A DNA stretch of 64,000 nucleotides from Streptomyces sp. WMMC940 (GTDB lineage: Bacteria; Actinomycetota; Actinomycetes; Streptomycetales; Streptomycetaceae), in assembly GCF_027460265.1 (NCBI RefSeq), contig NZ_JAPZBC010000001.1, forward strand, positions 496,001-560,000. Reading direction: 5' to 3'. The position numbers and the translations under genes are program-made. The first letter of the stretch is position 1; each line of letters starts with the position of its first letter. The notes below the pieces were generated by a model, which was given only the letters and a program-made list of their open reading frames with translations, did not search any database and was not told the DNA's origin. Shown here one piece after another: positions 1 through 9,403 of the stretch.

Positions 1-528
1 CAGCCCCCCGAAGCCGACGATCGCGCCGACGGTGACCAGCGAGACGGCGGACACGGTCGCGATCCGCAGCCCGGCCATCGCGGCGGGCAGGGCCAGCGGC
101 AGTTCGACGGCGAGAAGCTGCCGCGCCGGGCCGTAGCCCATGCCGCGTGCGGCCTGCCGGATCTCCGCGGGGACGGAGCGGAGTCCCGCGAGGACGTTGC
201 GGACCAGCAGGGTGAGGGAGTAGAGCACGAGCCCTGCGACGACCAGTGACGCGGAGAGCCCGTACACCGGGAGCAGCAGCGAGAACATCGCCAGGGACGG
301 GATCGTGTAGAGGATCGTCGTCACCCCGAGCACGGGACCGGCGGTCCAGCGCCACCGCCGGGCCGCGACCGCCAGCGGCACGGCGAGGAGCAGTGCCAGT
401 GCCACGGATACGAACGTCAGCTGGAGGTGCTGGAGAGTGGCGTCCCAGAGGATCTCGCGGCGGGTGGAGAGATAGGCGCCGCAGATCCACTCGTTGCGTG
501 CGAGGCAGTCGTCGGGGGTGGCGGTCAC
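1..528 (-). CDS. ABC transporter permease, osmoprotectant/glycine-betaine type (partial, 3' end outside window)
   Basis: Reading the minus strand from a GTG at 528 gives a protein beginning MTATPDDCLARNEWI and then a hydrophobic permease core. It includes the EAA-like loop around VPAEIRQAARGMGYGPAR, which contacts the ATPase subunit, and a final visible SAVSLVTVGAIVGFGG segment. This pattern is typical of ProW/OpuCB-type permeases for quaternary-amine osmoprotectants. The C-terminus runs off the window, so no stop is visible. The short stretch between the N-terminus and the first membrane span (ICGAYLSTRREILWDAT) is typical of actinobacterial OpuC-like permeases. The family assignment is confident; the substrate is inferred. 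Confidence 0.85.
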   Translation of the reverse strand, partial: MTATPDDCLARNEWICGAYLSTRREILWDATLQHLQLTFVSVALALLLAVPLAVAARRWRWTAGPVLGVTTILYTIPSLAMFSLLLPVYGLSASLVVAGLVLYSLTLLVRNVLAGLRSVPAEIRQAARGMGYGPARQLLAVELPLALPAAMAGLRIATVSAVSLVTVGAIVGFGGL

Positions 529-873
529 CCGTCCATTGCAGCCCGGGGACCCCGCTCTCGCGCGCTGTGCGCGCCTGTCCGAGTGCGCGGCGGTGCCTCA
601 GGTACGGCCGGCCGGACCGCGGGATCCCGCCCGTCCTGCGGCGCACGGCACCGGGCCGCGGACGCACCCGACGCACTGCCCGGCACGTCCCCCGACGGCG
701 GAACGGGGGCGATGACGTCGCCGAGGACGCGGGAGGCCGGGGACCGGGCGGCGGCCGGGGCCGAGGACGGCCCGGCCGGCCTGGACGACGCCCGGGCCCC
801 GCGGTCACACGTGGCGGAGTCACCGCGGGCGGGACCGCGGTCCCGCCGAGGGCCCGCGGTCCCGCCCGACGCG
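529..873. other. Intergenic region, no gene recognised
   Basis: About 345 bases separate the permease start and the DUF7144-like stop. No reading frame here has homology or a convincing codon pattern. The only structured element is a GC-rich palindrome near the DUF7144 end (828-847), listed separately. Confidence 0.6.
828..847 (-). terminator. GC-rich palindrome, likely terminator of the two-gene operon at 874-1713
   Basis: A perfect 20-bp palindrome (GGCGGGACCG and its reverse complement) lies 27 bases downstream of the minus-strand stop at 874. There is no U-tract, which is usual for Streptomyces terminators. Confidence 0.5.
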
Positions 874-1290
874 TCAGATCTTCTCCTCCTGCGACCGTCC
901 CACGCACAGGGCCCAGATGATCGCGATGTAGAGGGCGATCGCGACCAGGGACCACAGCGGGTAGTACGGCAGGGAGAGGAAGTTGACGACCAGCAGCACT
1001 CCCGCGAGGGCGATGCCGAGGATCCGCGCCCACAGGGCGCCCTTGAAGAGGGCGAACCCGGCCGCGACGGCGACGATCCCGAAGATCAGATGCAGCCAGC
1101 CCCATGCGGTGAGGTCGAATCGGAAGACGTAGCCGGGCGTCGCCACGAAGACGTCGTCGTTCGCGATGCCCATGATTCCGCGGAAGAAATCGAGGAATCC
1201 GGCGATGATCAGGACCACTCCCGCGAACATCGTCAGGCCTCCGGCCCAGGCGAAGTAGCTCTTGGAGTGTCCGGTGGTCGGTTGGGTCAT
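874..1290 (-). CDS. DUF7144-type four-helix membrane protein
   Basis: This 138-residue protein has four hydrophobic segments at roughly residues 15-37, 60-84, 88-106 and 112-130. A conserved-looking loop (YVFRFDLTAWGWLHLIFGI) lies between the first and second. Small proteins of this build are common in Streptomyces and are annotated as DUF7144 membrane proteins. Their biochemical role is unknown. It starts at an ATG 15 bases after the stop of the upstream SHOCT protein, so the two genes very likely share a transcript. The domain name comes from memory of the family; membrane location is clear from the sequence. Confidence 0.75.
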   Translation of the reverse strand: MTQPTTGHSKSYFAWAGGLTMFAGVVLIIAGFLDFFRGIMGIANDDVFVATPGYVFRFDLTAWGWLHLIFGIVAVAAGFALFKGALWARILGIALAGVLLVVNFLSLPYYPLWSLVAIALYIAIIWALCVGRSQEEKI

Positions 1291-1305
1291 GATGTCCCCT
1301 CGTCC

Positions 1306-1713
1306 TCAACTCAGGAGCTTGTCCTTGGCTCGCTGGAACTCCTCCTCGCTCAGGTCACCCTTGGCCTTGAGCTCGGAGAGCCGGGCAAGCTCGTCCCCCG
1401 GGCCGGCACCCTTGGCGGTCTGCCGGATGTACGCGTTGAAGGCTTCCTGCTGCTCCTGCGCGTGCTTGATCTCGCGCTTGCCCATGTCCCTGCCGCGGAC
1501 GATCACGTAGACCAGCACGCCGAGGAACGGAATCAGCAGCATGAAGATCAGCCAGGCCGCCTTGGCCCAACCGCTCATCTCGTGGTCACGGAAGATGTCC
1601 ACGAAGACACGGAAGAGCAGCACCAGCCACACGACCCAGAGGAAGATCCACATCACGGTCCAGAACGCGCCCAGAACCGGATAGTCGTAAGCGAGGTAGA
1701 CCGTGTCGCCCAT
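1306..1713 (-). CDS. PLDc_N/SHOCT-domain small membrane protein
   Basis: This 135-residue protein begins MGDTVYLAYDYPVLGAFWTV. Two hydrophobic spans (about residues 12-40 and 50-70) form the short PLD-nuclease N-terminal-like region. A charged linker follows, and the last ~30 residues (DELARLSELKAKGDLSEEEF) are a textbook SHOCT motif, the short amphipathic domain found at protein ends. The ATG at 1713 is chosen because the reading frame upstream of it has no membrane or SHOCT character. It is the first gene of a two-gene minus-strand unit with the DUF7144 protein. Function is unknown; SHOCT domains are thought to mediate oligomerisation. Confidence 0.85.
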   Translation of the reverse strand: MGDTVYLAYDYPVLGAFWTVMWIFLWVVWLVLLFRVFVDIFRDHEMSGWAKAAWLIFMLLIPFLGVLVYVIVRGRDMGKREIKHAQEQQEAFNAYIRQTAKGAGPGDELARLSELKAKGDLSEEEFQRAKDKLLS

Positions 1714-1887
1714 CTCCGTCCTCCTGCCGTTCCCGTCGGACCTCGGGTGTCCGCTCGCCGTCAGTGTGGGGCGGCGGGCGCGCGGTTCCCTCACCCCGCA
1801 CGGGTGAATCGGCGGCCCGGCCGGACCACGCGGGGCGGCGGGCGAGCGCCGTGTCGGTGCCCGGGCGGGACGGCCCCGTACCCGACG

Positions 1888-3225
1888 ATGAACCGGTCCG
1901 TGGTGCCTGGTGACGGGGTGGGTGATGGTTCCGTGAGCGGTGGGAACGCCCTGACCGGGGTGGCCGTGGCGGTGGTCACCGCGGGGTATGCGCTGGTGTC
2001 GCGGCGCATCGCCGCCACCGCCGTCACCGCGCCCCTGTTCTTCACCGCCTGCGGGGTGCTGATCGGCCCCGCCGGGCTCGGACTCTTCGGCCTCGAACAC
2101 AGCTCGGGCCCGGTGCTGGTCCTGGTCGAGACGGCACTGGCGCTGGTCCTGTTCACCGACGCGATGAGTCTGCGCGGACGCCAGCTGCACCAAGGACGCT
2201 TCCTGCCCGTGCGGCTGCTGGCGCTCGGGCTGCCGCTGACGATCGCGGCGGGCTGGCTGCTCGCCTGGCCGCTGCTGCCCGGGCTGACCGTGTGGGAACT
2301 GGCGCTGATCGCCACGATCCTCGCGCCCACCGACGCGGCGGTGTGCCGCACCGCCCTCTCCTCACCCCGGGTGCCGCCACTGGTCCGCAGCGGTCTCAAC
2401 GCGGAGTGCGGCGTCGGTGACGGCATCGTGCTCCCCGTCTTCGTCCTGCTGCTCGCGGCTCTGCCCGGCGCCGCCGAGGAGGACCACGTGGGCGTCTTCT
2501 GGCGCTCGCTGGTGCTCAGCGCGGCGCTCGGGGTCGCCTGCGGGGTCGCGGCCGCCCTGCTGCTGGGGCGGGCCCGTGCCGCCGGGTGGGTGAGCGGGGA
2601 GGGGAACCAGCTGATGGTCCTGGCCACCGTCCTGGCGTCCTTCGCGCTCGCGCGGCTCGTCGACGGCAGCGGATTCATCGCCGTCTGGGCGGCGGGCATC
2701 GCCTTCGCCGTACTGATGCGCCGCGGCGGACCGGCGCAGGGCTCCCCGGACGGCGCGGAGAGCCGGGCATTCGCCGGGAGCCACGAGTTCACCGAGAACG
2801 TGGCCGCGCTGCTCGCGGCGATGAGCTTCCTGGTGTTCGGCGCCGTGCTGCTGGGGCCCGCGCTGGAGTACGCGGACTGGCGGACCGTCGTGTACGCGCT
2901 GCTCAGCCTCACCGTGGTGCGGATGGTGCCGGTCGCACTCGCCCTGGCCGGCACCGGGCTGCGGCGGCCGACCGTGGCGTACGTGGGCTGGTTCGGGCCG
3001 CGGGGACTGGCGTCTCTGGTCCTGGCGCTGCTGGTGGTGAAGGAGTACGGCGCCGAGGCGGCCCTGCCCGGCCGGGTCGTGGCCGTCACCGTGGGTCTGA
3101 GCGTGCTGGCGCACGGGGTGACGTCGGTCCTGCTGAGCGAGCGGTACGGATCCTGGTACGAGAGGGCCTCGCGACGCGATCCGGAGCTCCGGGAACGCGT
3201 GTCCGACGGCGAGCGGACCGGCTGA
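1888..3225 (+). CDS. Cation/proton antiporter (NhaP/CPA1 type)
   Basis: This integral membrane protein of about 445 residues has roughly a dozen hydrophobic spans. The CPA-family core motif is visible as ILAPTDAAVCRTALSSPRVPPLVRSGLNAECGVGDG, containing the paired polar residues (TDA, then E and D in the NAECGVGDG segment) that carry ions across the membrane. It would exchange Na+ or K+ for protons. The start is uncertain: ATG 1888 is listed, but a GTG at 1933 would give a shorter N-terminus beginning SGGNALTGVAV, just before the first helix. It is convergent with the small gene at 3406, with a perfect palindrome between them. Confidence 0.85.
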   Translation: MNRSVVPGDGVGDGSVSGGNALTGVAVAVVTAGYALVSRRIAATAVTAPLFFTACGVLIGPAGLGLFGLEHSSGPVLVLVETALALVLFTDAMSLRGRQLHQGRFLPVRLLALGLPLTIAAGWLLAWPLLPGLTVWELALIATILAPTDAAVCRTALSSPRVPPLVRSGLNAECGVGDGIVLPVFVLLLAALPGAAEEDHVGVFWRSLVLSAALGVACGVAAALLLGRARAAGWVSGEGNQLMVLATVLASFALARLVDGSGFIAVWAAGIAFAVLMRRGGPAQGSPDGAESRAFAGSHEFTENVAALLAAMSFLVFGAVLLGPALEYADWRTVVYALLSLTVVRMVPVALALAGTGLRRPTVAYVGWFGPRGLASLVLALLVVKEYGAEAALPGRVVAVTVGLSVLAHGVTSVLLSERYGSWYERASRRDPELRERVSDGERTG

Positions 3226-3277
3226 CGGTCCGGGCACGGGCCTCGCCCCCGCGAGGGCCGGACGGCGTCGGGGCCGT

Positions 3278-3303
3278 GCCGGGCGCCGCCGGCGGCGCCC
3301 GGC
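3278..3303. terminator. Perfect 26-bp palindrome between convergent genes
   Basis: GCCGGGCGCCGCC is followed immediately by its exact reverse complement. It sits about 50 bases after the antiporter stop and 100 bases beyond the end of the opposing small gene, the right place for a bidirectional terminator. Folded as a hairpin it would have an 11-bp stem and a 4-base loop. Confidence 0.55.
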
Positions 3304-3405
3304 GGAGCGGGCACCCGACCGCGGGGACCGGGCGGCGTGCCGGGACCGGGCCGGGCTCCCGTGGCCGAAAACCGCGCCGAGCGGCCCGCGGGCCGTGCAA
3401 CGGTC

Positions 3406-3603
3406 TCAGTCGGGCAGCCGGCGCAGCTCCACCACACGGAGACCGAGGTCCTGGAAGCGTACGAGCAGCCCGTACAGATGTGCCTCGTCGGTGACGGGCC
3501 CGTACAGGACGGTCTCCTCCGGCACCGTCACTTCGTCGAGCTCGGGAAAAGCACCGGCGACGGCCGGTGACAGATGACCGGAGATGCGGAACTCGTATCG
3601 CAT
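3406..3603 (-). CDS. Small protein of unknown function, 65 residues
   Basis: The protein starts MRYEFRISGHLSPAVAGAFPELDE and ends LGLRVVELRRLP. This build, a short beta-rich protein with a central 'ETVLYGPVTDEAHLYGLLVRFQ' stretch, is common in actinomycetes, but I know no function for it. The ATG at 3603 is preferred over an upstream in-frame start because the extra residues are Arg/Ala-rich and look untranslated. It stands between the antiporter and the LuxR regulator, about 115 bases downstream of the latter's stop on the same strand, so readthrough is possible. Confidence 0.7.
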   Translation of the reverse strand: MRYEFRISGHLSPAVAGAFPELDEVTVPEETVLYGPVTDEAHLYGLLVRFQDLGLRVVELRRLPD

Positions 3604-3717
3604 GCGAGCACTTCCCCGTGCGCTGAGGGCTCTTGCCGCATGGTCCCGCCGTGCGCGTCCGGGCCGCATCACCCGGACGAGGTGACCCGGCGCATGACCT
3701 GCCCGACGGGCCCGGCC

Positions 3718-6468
3718 TCAGAGCAGTCCGGCGTCCCTGGCTCGGCGTACCGCCTCACTGCGGCGGGAGACCGACAGCTTGCGGTAGGCACTCTTCAGAT
3801 GCGTCTTGACGGTGTTGACGGACAGGAACAGCTCGGCCGCGATCTCGTCCGTCGACATCATCTCGGCGGCGCAGCGCAGGACGTCCCGCTCCCGGGGGCT
3901 GAGCCGCTCGACGAGCAGTGGGGCCCCGGCGGCCGTGTCCCCGGCACCCGGGCCGCCGCCACCGGGCCTCATCTCTGCGTCGCCGGAACGTCCCGTCAGC
4001 CAGACCCGGGCGTCGGCCAGTCCGGGTGCGCGGGCGAGGAGGTGCCGCAGCCACGGACCGGACTCCGTGAACGGGGCGCGCAGTCCGTGCGTCCGCGCGG
4101 TGCGCACGGCGCCGGCGACGAGCGTCGCCGCCTTCGCGGTGTCCCCCTCCACCGCCGCCAGCTGGGCTTCGATCAGCTGCGCGCGGACCCCGACCGCCGG
4201 GGGGACACGGTCTCCGGCGGCGAGTTCGGCGAGCAGCCGTCGGGCCCGTCCGCCGTCCCCGGCCACGAGACGGGCGGCGGCCGACGCGACGGTGAGGGCG
4301 GGGCCGCCCGGAGGTGCCTCCTCCAGCGCGGCGAGCGCGGCCGCCGCATCACCGCGCACCAGGTGGACGGAGCAGCGGGCCAGGGCGATGCGGCCCGCCG
4401 CCTCTCCCCCGGCGACGGCGGGACCGTCGGCGGAGACGGGTGCGTCGTCGAGCGCCGACAGTGCCGCCGCCGCGCGCCCGTGGGCGAGTTCGAGGCGGGA
4501 GCGCAGCACCGCGGCCTCGGCGGCGGCCGGTACGTCACGGACGGGCGCGTGGGTGCGGGCGGCGGCGAGATACCGGCCGGCGGTCGTGAGGTCGCCGCGG
4601 TCGGCGGCGACCGAGGCGAGCGCGAGATGGCAGCGTGCCGTGCGGCGGTCGACGGGGATGCCGTGCTCCTCCGCGGCCTTGAGCCCGTCCCGGGCGTGTG
4701 CCTCGGCCTCTCGCAGCAGTCCGTCGCCGGCCTCGGCGAGGGCCAGCGCGCCGAGGCAGTGGTAGCGGACCGTCCAGGTGCGCTCGTCCGTGGCCGCGGC
4801 GAGTGCGGCGGCGAACGCCTCCCGGGCCTCGGACCGGTGCCCGGTGGCCAGGAGGGCGCGGCCGCGGCCGTAGCGCCGGAGTGCCTCGATCTCCGGGTGC
4901 CGGGCGAGCAGGTCGGGGTCCACCCGGTCCATCAGCGTCCGCACCCCGCGGTCGGGGTCCGGCGTGCCGTGGTCCGCGCCCGGCTCCTCCGCGGCCCGCT
5001 CGGCGTCGTCGGCGCCCCCGGCCGGGACGCGCGCCCCGGGGTGCGCGATGCCGGTGTCCGCGTCGGTGAGGAGCTGCAGCAGAGCCCGGGTGAGCAGGCT
5101 CTCGGGTGCGGCGTCGCCGTCGGGGCGGACACCCGCGAGGTGTTTGCGGCCGGCGGCGGTGTCCCCACGGGCCAGTGCGCAGACGGCCGCCGCGAGGGCG
5201 GGCGCGGTACCGGGCAGCCCGTCCGGCATCGCACTGAACAGCCGTTCGAGGCGATGGCCGTCCGGTCCGGTGAGGAGGCACCCGGCGGCGAGCCTGTCGA
5301 CGAGGAGACCGGCGGCGTAGGGCCAGTCGTCCGCCGCTGCCGCGTGCTCGATCGCGTCGGTCAGCCTGTCGTGGCCGTCGAGCCATCGTGCGGCCTCGCG
5401 GTGCAGCGGCCCGCCGAGGGCCGGGCTGCGGCTGCGCAGATGGGCCCGGAGCACTTCGGCGAACAGCGGGTGGCAGCGGTACCAGGAGGTGTCGCCGATC
5501 GGCTCGACGAACGCGTTGTCCCGGACGAGCCTGCCGAGGATGTGCTCGCCGTCGTCCCGTCCGGTGAGGGCGTCGGCCAGTCCCGGGTGGACGTGGGAGA
5601 GGATGCTGGTGCGGATGAGCAGGTCCTGGGTCGCCGCCGGCTGGGCTGCCAGGACCTCCGCCGTCAGATAGTCGGCGACGGCGTTCTGCGAGGCGGCGAA
5701 GGACTGGGCGAAGTGCTCGGCGTCCTCCGCGCGTTGCATGGCCAGGGCGCACAGCCGCAGCCCGGCGGCCCAGCCCTGGGTGCGGTCGGTGAGGGCGCCG
5801 ACGCTTTCCCGGGAGGGCGTGAGCCCGTGGCAGCGCAGCAGCCGCGCCGTCTCGCGCGGGGTGAAGGCGAGTTCGGACCGGCGGATCTCGCAGACCCGTG
5901 CCTCGGCACGGTAGCGGTGGAGGGGCAGCGCGGGATCGACCCGCCCGATGAGTACCAGCCGGAGGGACGGCCCGGCATGGGCGAGGAGGAAGTCCAGCTC
6001 GGCGGCGACGCCGTGGACGCCCGCGTGTTCCAGCCCGTCGAGGACGAGCACGACCGGTTGGGGCAACTGGGTGAGGGCGGAGGCGAGCCGGACGATCAGC
6101 GAGTGGTCGACGTTGTCGGCGCTCGACGGGCTGCCGACACCGTCGGGCAGCGGCACCCGGTGGTAGCGGAAGGCGCCGAGCACATAGGCCCAGAACACGC
6201 CCGGCGCGTTGTCGTCGCTCTCCACGGAGAGCCACACGACCGGGCCGGGCGCCAGGTCCGCCTCGCGCCAGGAGGCGGCGAGGGTGGTCTTGCCCGCGCC
6301 GGCGGGGCCCGTGATCACGGTGAGGGGCCCCTGGGCGCCCTCGGTGAGCCGGTCCAGGAGACGCTGCCGGGCCACGAAAGCAGGCGGTACGGCGGGTACC
6401 GCGAACTTCGCGGCCAGCAGCGGGTCGCCGCTGGGGTGCAGCTGGGCGTCCTCGGCCATGGGTTCCAC
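3718..6468 (-). CDS. MalT-like large LuxR-family transcriptional regulator (LAL/AAA-TPR-HTH)
   Basis: This 916-residue protein has a P-loop near its N-terminus (GPAGAGKTT, residues 54-62), a STAND/AAA-like NTPase region to about residue 330, a long helical repeat region and a C-terminal LuxR helix-turn-helix (LSPRERDVLRCAAEM...SVNTVKTHLKSAYRKL, about 850-916). This architecture belongs to the MalT/LAL activators, which bind an inducer, hydrolyse or bind ATP and activate transcription. The inducer and targets cannot be seen. The ATG at 6468 is followed three codons later by a second ATG, which is equally possible. It is divergent from the diacylglycerol-kinase-family gene at 6835, so the shared 366-base region could hold its operator. 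Confidence 0.9.
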   Translation of the reverse strand: MEPMAEDAQLHPSGDPLLAAKFAVPAVPPAFVARQRLLDRLTEGAQGPLTVITGPAGAGKTTLAASWREADLAPGPVVWLSVESDDNAPGVFWAYVLGAFRYHRVPLPDGVGSPSSADNVDHSLIVRLASALTQLPQPVVLVLDGLEHAGVHGVAAELDFLLAHAGPSLRLVLIGRVDPALPLHRYRAEARVCEIRRSELAFTPRETARLLRCHGLTPSRESVGALTDRTQGWAAGLRLCALAMQRAEDAEHFAQSFAASQNAVADYLTAEVLAAQPAATQDLLIRTSILSHVHPGLADALTGRDDGEHILGRLVRDNAFVEPIGDTSWYRCHPLFAEVLRAHLRSRSPALGGPLHREAARWLDGHDRLTDAIEHAAAADDWPYAAGLLVDRLAAGCLLTGPDGHRLERLFSAMPDGLPGTAPALAAAVCALARGDTAAGRKHLAGVRPDGDAAPESLLTRALLQLLTDADTGIAHPGARVPAGGADDAERAAEEPGADHGTPDPDRGVRTLMDRVDPDLLARHPEIEALRRYGRGRALLATGHRSEAREAFAAALAAATDERTWTVRYHCLGALALAEAGDGLLREAEAHARDGLKAAEEHGIPVDRRTARCHLALASVAADRGDLTTAGRYLAAARTHAPVRDVPAAAEAAVLRSRLELAHGRAAAALSALDDAPVSADGPAVAGGEAAGRIALARCSVHLVRGDAAAALAALEEAPPGGPALTVASAAARLVAGDGGRARRLLAELAAGDRVPPAVGVRAQLIEAQLAAVEGDTAKAATLVAGAVRTARTHGLRAPFTESGPWLRHLLARAPGLADARVWLTGRSGDAEMRPGGGGPGAGDTAAGAPLLVERLSPRERDVLRCAAEMMSTDEIAAELFLSVNTVKTHLKSAYRKLSVSRRSEAVRRARDAGLL

Positions 6469-6834
6469 CGCCGTGCCGTCCGTTCGTCAGCCAGCCCTCA
6501 TGGTCCCAGCGCCGTTCCATGATCGCCAACGACGGGCGGGACGCCGCGCCGGCGGCGTCCCGCTCCCTGACGACCGGTCGACGAGGCGGCGGGGGGTCGG
6601 GGGAAGGGGACGTCGCGGCGGTACGGGCCCGGCGGGAACGGCCCTCGGGACGAACGGCGCACCCTCGAACCGGGCGCGAGCCCCGGCGAACGGCGGCGGG
6701 ACGTACAGCCCCCGGAACGACCGACAGCGTCCGGAACCGGCCCGCGGGCGCGCACGGCCTCGCGGCGTCAGGAGAGGCGGCCGCCTCTGCGCGGTTGTGC
6801 AATGGCGGTAGGACGGACACGGACCGGAGGTGCC
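6469..6834. other. Divergent intergenic region with a hairpin
   Basis: This 366-base stretch lies between the LuxR regulator and the kinase-family gene. No gene is recognised. A 10-bp stem with a 4-base loop (GGGACGCCGC and its complement, 6538-6561) lies near the regulator start and may be a regulatory or transcript-end structure. Confidence 0.5.
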
Positions 6835-8145
6835 ATGGACGACGACGGCAGGACGCGCGCGGTCCGGGGCCGGCGCTGGTGTGCGCGGCTGGCGATCCTC
6901 GCGGCCGCCGCGGCCGTCGTGCTGCTCGTGGCCTCCGGGCTCGGCGGCATCGCGATGGTGCTGCTGGTGCTCGCCGGGACGGTGGTGACGGCGGCGGCCC
7001 TGTGGTGGGCACTCACCCGGCGCGGGCCGGTGCGGGTGCTTGCGGTGCTGCTCGCGCTGGCCGCACCGCTGACCGTCATCTGGCTGCAGGTCCGTTCGGG
7101 GGTGCTGTGGGTCATGGTGCTGTGTCTCGCCCTCGGGGCGGTGGCCGCCTGGGCGGGCTGGGAGGCCCTCGCCCTGGACGCCCGGCGCAAGGCCCAGCCC
7201 ACGACGGCCGCGGAGCGCCCCGCACGCCCGTTCCTGATCATGAACCCGCGTTCGGGCGGCGGGAAGGTGGAGCGCTTCGGGCTGAAGGCGAAGGCGGAGC
7301 GTGCCGGGGCGGAGGTCTTCCTACTGGATCCGGACCACCCGAGCGACGTCGCGGCCGTGGCCCGGCAGGCGGTCGCCGACGGCGCGGACCTGCTCGGGGT
7401 GGCCGGCGGGGACGGTACGCAGGCGCTGGTGGCGGGGGTGGCGGCCGAGCACGGGGTGCCGTTCGTGGTGGTCCCCGCCGGGACCCGGAACCATTTCGCG
7501 CTGGACCTGGGGCTCGACCGGGACGACCCCTCGCGGGCGCTGGAGGCGCTGACCGACGGGGTCGAACTCGTCGTCGACCTGGGCATGGCCGGCGACCGGG
7601 TGTTCGTCAACAACGCCTCGTTCGGGGCCTATGCGCTGGTCGTGCAGAGCGACGCGTACCGCGACGACAAGGTCGGCACCGCCCTTCAACTGTTCCCCGA
7701 CGTGCTGACGCACCGGGCCGGACCGCGGCTCACCGTGCGGGCCGCGAGGACGACGCTCGACTCCCCGCAGGCGGTCCTGGTCAGCAACAACCCCTACCGC
7801 GCCGGGGACCGGACCGCTGTCGCGCGCCGGGACCGCCTCGACCGGGGCGTCCTGGGGGTCGTGAGTGTGACGGTGGACAGCGCCGCCCAGGCCGCCGGGC
7901 TGTTGCGCGGCGAACGTGCGGCCGGGTTCACGGCCCTCACCGCCCACGAGGTCGTCGTGGCGGCCGACGCGCCGGAGGTGCAGGTCGGCGTGGACGGGGA
8001 GGCCCTGACGATGCCCGTGCCGGTGCGCTGCACCGTCAAGCCCGGCGCGCTGCGGGTACGCGTCCCCCGCCACCGGCCCGGGGTCCCCCTCGCCCGGCCA
8101 CGGCTGAACTGGCGCCGACTGGCGATGCTGGCGCTGGCACGCTGA
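6835..8145 (+). CDS. Membrane-anchored diacylglycerol kinase family lipid kinase
   Basis: The 436-residue product begins with four or five hydrophobic helices (about residues 18-120), followed by a DAGK catalytic domain. That domain opens with FLIMNPRSGGGKVERFGL, carries the nucleotide-binding motif GVAGGDGTQALVAGVAA and continues with VVPAGTRNHFALDLGLD. The family phosphorylates lipid diols such as diacylglycerol or undecaprenol-type substrates; the actual lipid is unknown. The ATG at 6835 is chosen because GGAGGTG, an excellent ribosome binding site, sits immediately before it; an ATG at 6802 lacks one. It is convergent with meaB. Confidence 0.9.
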   Translation: MDDDGRTRAVRGRRWCARLAILAAAAAVVLLVASGLGGIAMVLLVLAGTVVTAAALWWALTRRGPVRVLAVLLALAAPLTVIWLQVRSGVLWVMVLCLALGAVAAWAGWEALALDARRKAQPTTAAERPARPFLIMNPRSGGGKVERFGLKAKAERAGAEVFLLDPDHPSDVAAVARQAVADGADLLGVAGGDGTQALVAGVAAEHGVPFVVVPAGTRNHFALDLGLDRDDPSRALEALTDGVELVVDLGMAGDRVFVNNASFGAYALVVQSDAYRDDKVGTALQLFPDVLTHRAGPRLTVRAARTTLDSPQAVLVSNNPYRAGDRTAVARRDRLDRGVLGVVSVTVDSAAQAAGLLRGERAAGFTALTAHEVVVAADAPEVQVGVDGEALTMPVPVRCTVKPGALRVRVPRHRPGVPLARPRLNWRRLAMLALAR

Positions 8146-8195
8146 CACGGCCACCGGCGGATCGGGGCCGTCGACGGGTAGGGGCGGACCGATCC

Positions 8196-8224
8196 CCTCC
8201 GGCCGCACACCGCCGCGCCGGAGG
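8196..8224. terminator. Hairpin between convergent DAGK-family gene and meaB
   Basis: An 8-bp perfect stem (CCTCCGGC with GCCGGAGG) encloses a 13-base loop, 50 bases after the plus-strand stop and 145 bases beyond the meaB stop. Position supports a terminator role; there is no U-tract. Confidence 0.4.
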
Positions 8225-8368
8225 CCACGCCCCCGGCAGGATGCGACGCACCACCGCGCAAGCGAACCCCGCCCGGCCCGCACACCGCCGGCGCTCACCC
8301 CGGCAGGGCGGACGCGCTCGGCGTACGCGCCCCGCGACGGCGCGTACGCCTGCGGCGCACACTCCGGT

Positions 8369-9397
8369 TCACGCCTCCCGGGCGAAGGCCTCCAGGATGC
8401 GTTCCGCCGCGAGGGTGGCGGTCAGTTCGCCGTCGCGGACCTGCTGTTCGAGGGCGGGGCCGAGGGCCCGTACCGTCGGGTGGGCACGCAGGCGTCCGAG
8501 CAGTTCGTCCCGCACCATCGCCCAGGCCCAGTCGACCTGCTGCTCACGGCGCTTGGCGACGAGGCGGCCGTCCGCGTCCAACAGGGCGCGGTGCTGCTCC
8601 AGCCGGTCCCACACGGTGTCGAGCCCGCTCGACTCCCGCGCGCTGCAGCTCAGCACGGGCGGGGTCCAGGCGGCATCGGCCGATGGGGTATCCCCAGGTC
8701 CAGCGGAGCTGAGACCGTGGGGACGCATCAGCCGCAGCGCGCCCGCCAGTTCGCGCGCGGCGGCGCGGGCGTCGCGCTCGTGCGGCCCGTCGGCCTTGTT
8801 GACCGCGAGGACGTCGGCCAGTTCCAGGACGCCCTTCTTGATGCCCTGGAGCTGGTCGCCGGTCCGGGCCAGGGTGAGCAGCAGGAAGGAGTCGACCATC
8901 CCGGCGACGGCCGTCTCGGACTGGCCGACGCCCACGGTTTCCACCAGGACCACGTCGTAGCCGGCGGCCTCCATCACCACCATGGACTCGCGGGTCGCCT
9001 TGGCCACTCCGCCGAGCGTGCCGGCCGAGGGCGACGGCCGGACGAAGGCCGCCGGGTCCACGGCCAGCCGCTCCATCCTCGTCTTGTCGCCGAGGATGGA
9101 GCCGCCGGTGCGGGTGGAGGACGGGTCGACGGCCAGCACCGCCACCCGGTGGCCGAGCCCGGTCAGCATCGTGCCGAAGGCGTCGATGAAGGTGGACTTC
9201 CCCACCCCCGGCACTCCGCTGACACCGATCCGCCGTGCGCTGCCGCTGTGCGGCAGCAGTTCGGTCAGCAGTCGCTGGGCCGCGGCGCGGTGGTCGGGCC
9301 GGGTGGACTCGACGAGGGTGATGGCGCGGGCGACGGCCGCCCGCTTCCCGTCGAGCACGCCCTTGGCATAGGCGTCGATGTCGACTTCCCTGGCCAT
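8369..9397 (-). CDS. meaB: Methylmalonyl-CoA mutase-associated GTPase MeaB
   Basis: This 342-residue G3E-family GTPase protects and reactivates methylmalonyl-CoA mutase by gating adenosylcobalamin. The P-loop GVPGVGKST is at residues 61-69, the Mg2+/switch region follows, and VLAVNKADG is the NKxD base-recognition motif. It ends with a helical C-terminal segment used for dimerisation. The ATG at 9397 lies six bases after the mutB stop, so meaB is the third gene of a mutA-mutB-meaB operon. Its length and motifs are normal for the family. Confidence 0.96.
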   Translation of the reverse strand: MAREVDIDAYAKGVLDGKRAAVARAITLVESTRPDHRAAAQRLLTELLPHSGSARRIGVSGVPGVGKSTFIDAFGTMLTGLGHRVAVLAVDPSSTRTGGSILGDKTRMERLAVDPAAFVRPSPSAGTLGGVAKATRESMVVMEAAGYDVVLVETVGVGQSETAVAGMVDSFLLLTLARTGDQLQGIKKGVLELADVLAVNKADGPHERDARAAARELAGALRLMRPHGLSSAGPGDTPSADAAWTPPVLSCSARESSGLDTVWDRLEQHRALLDADGRLVAKRREQQVDWAWAMVRDELLGRLRAHPTVRALGPALEQQVRDGELTATLAAERILEAFAREA

Positions 9398-9403
9398 CCG
9401 CGG

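Noticed and set aside
427..1887. Long plus-strand frame continuous with the antiporter
   Set aside because: The upstream part opposes the DUF7144 and SHOCT genes and has no membrane or family character; the antiporter core starts only after 1888.
3574..6522. 982-residue plus-strand ORF opposite the LuxR regulator
   Set aside because: Gly/Arg-rich shadow of a clear MalT-like gene on the other strand.
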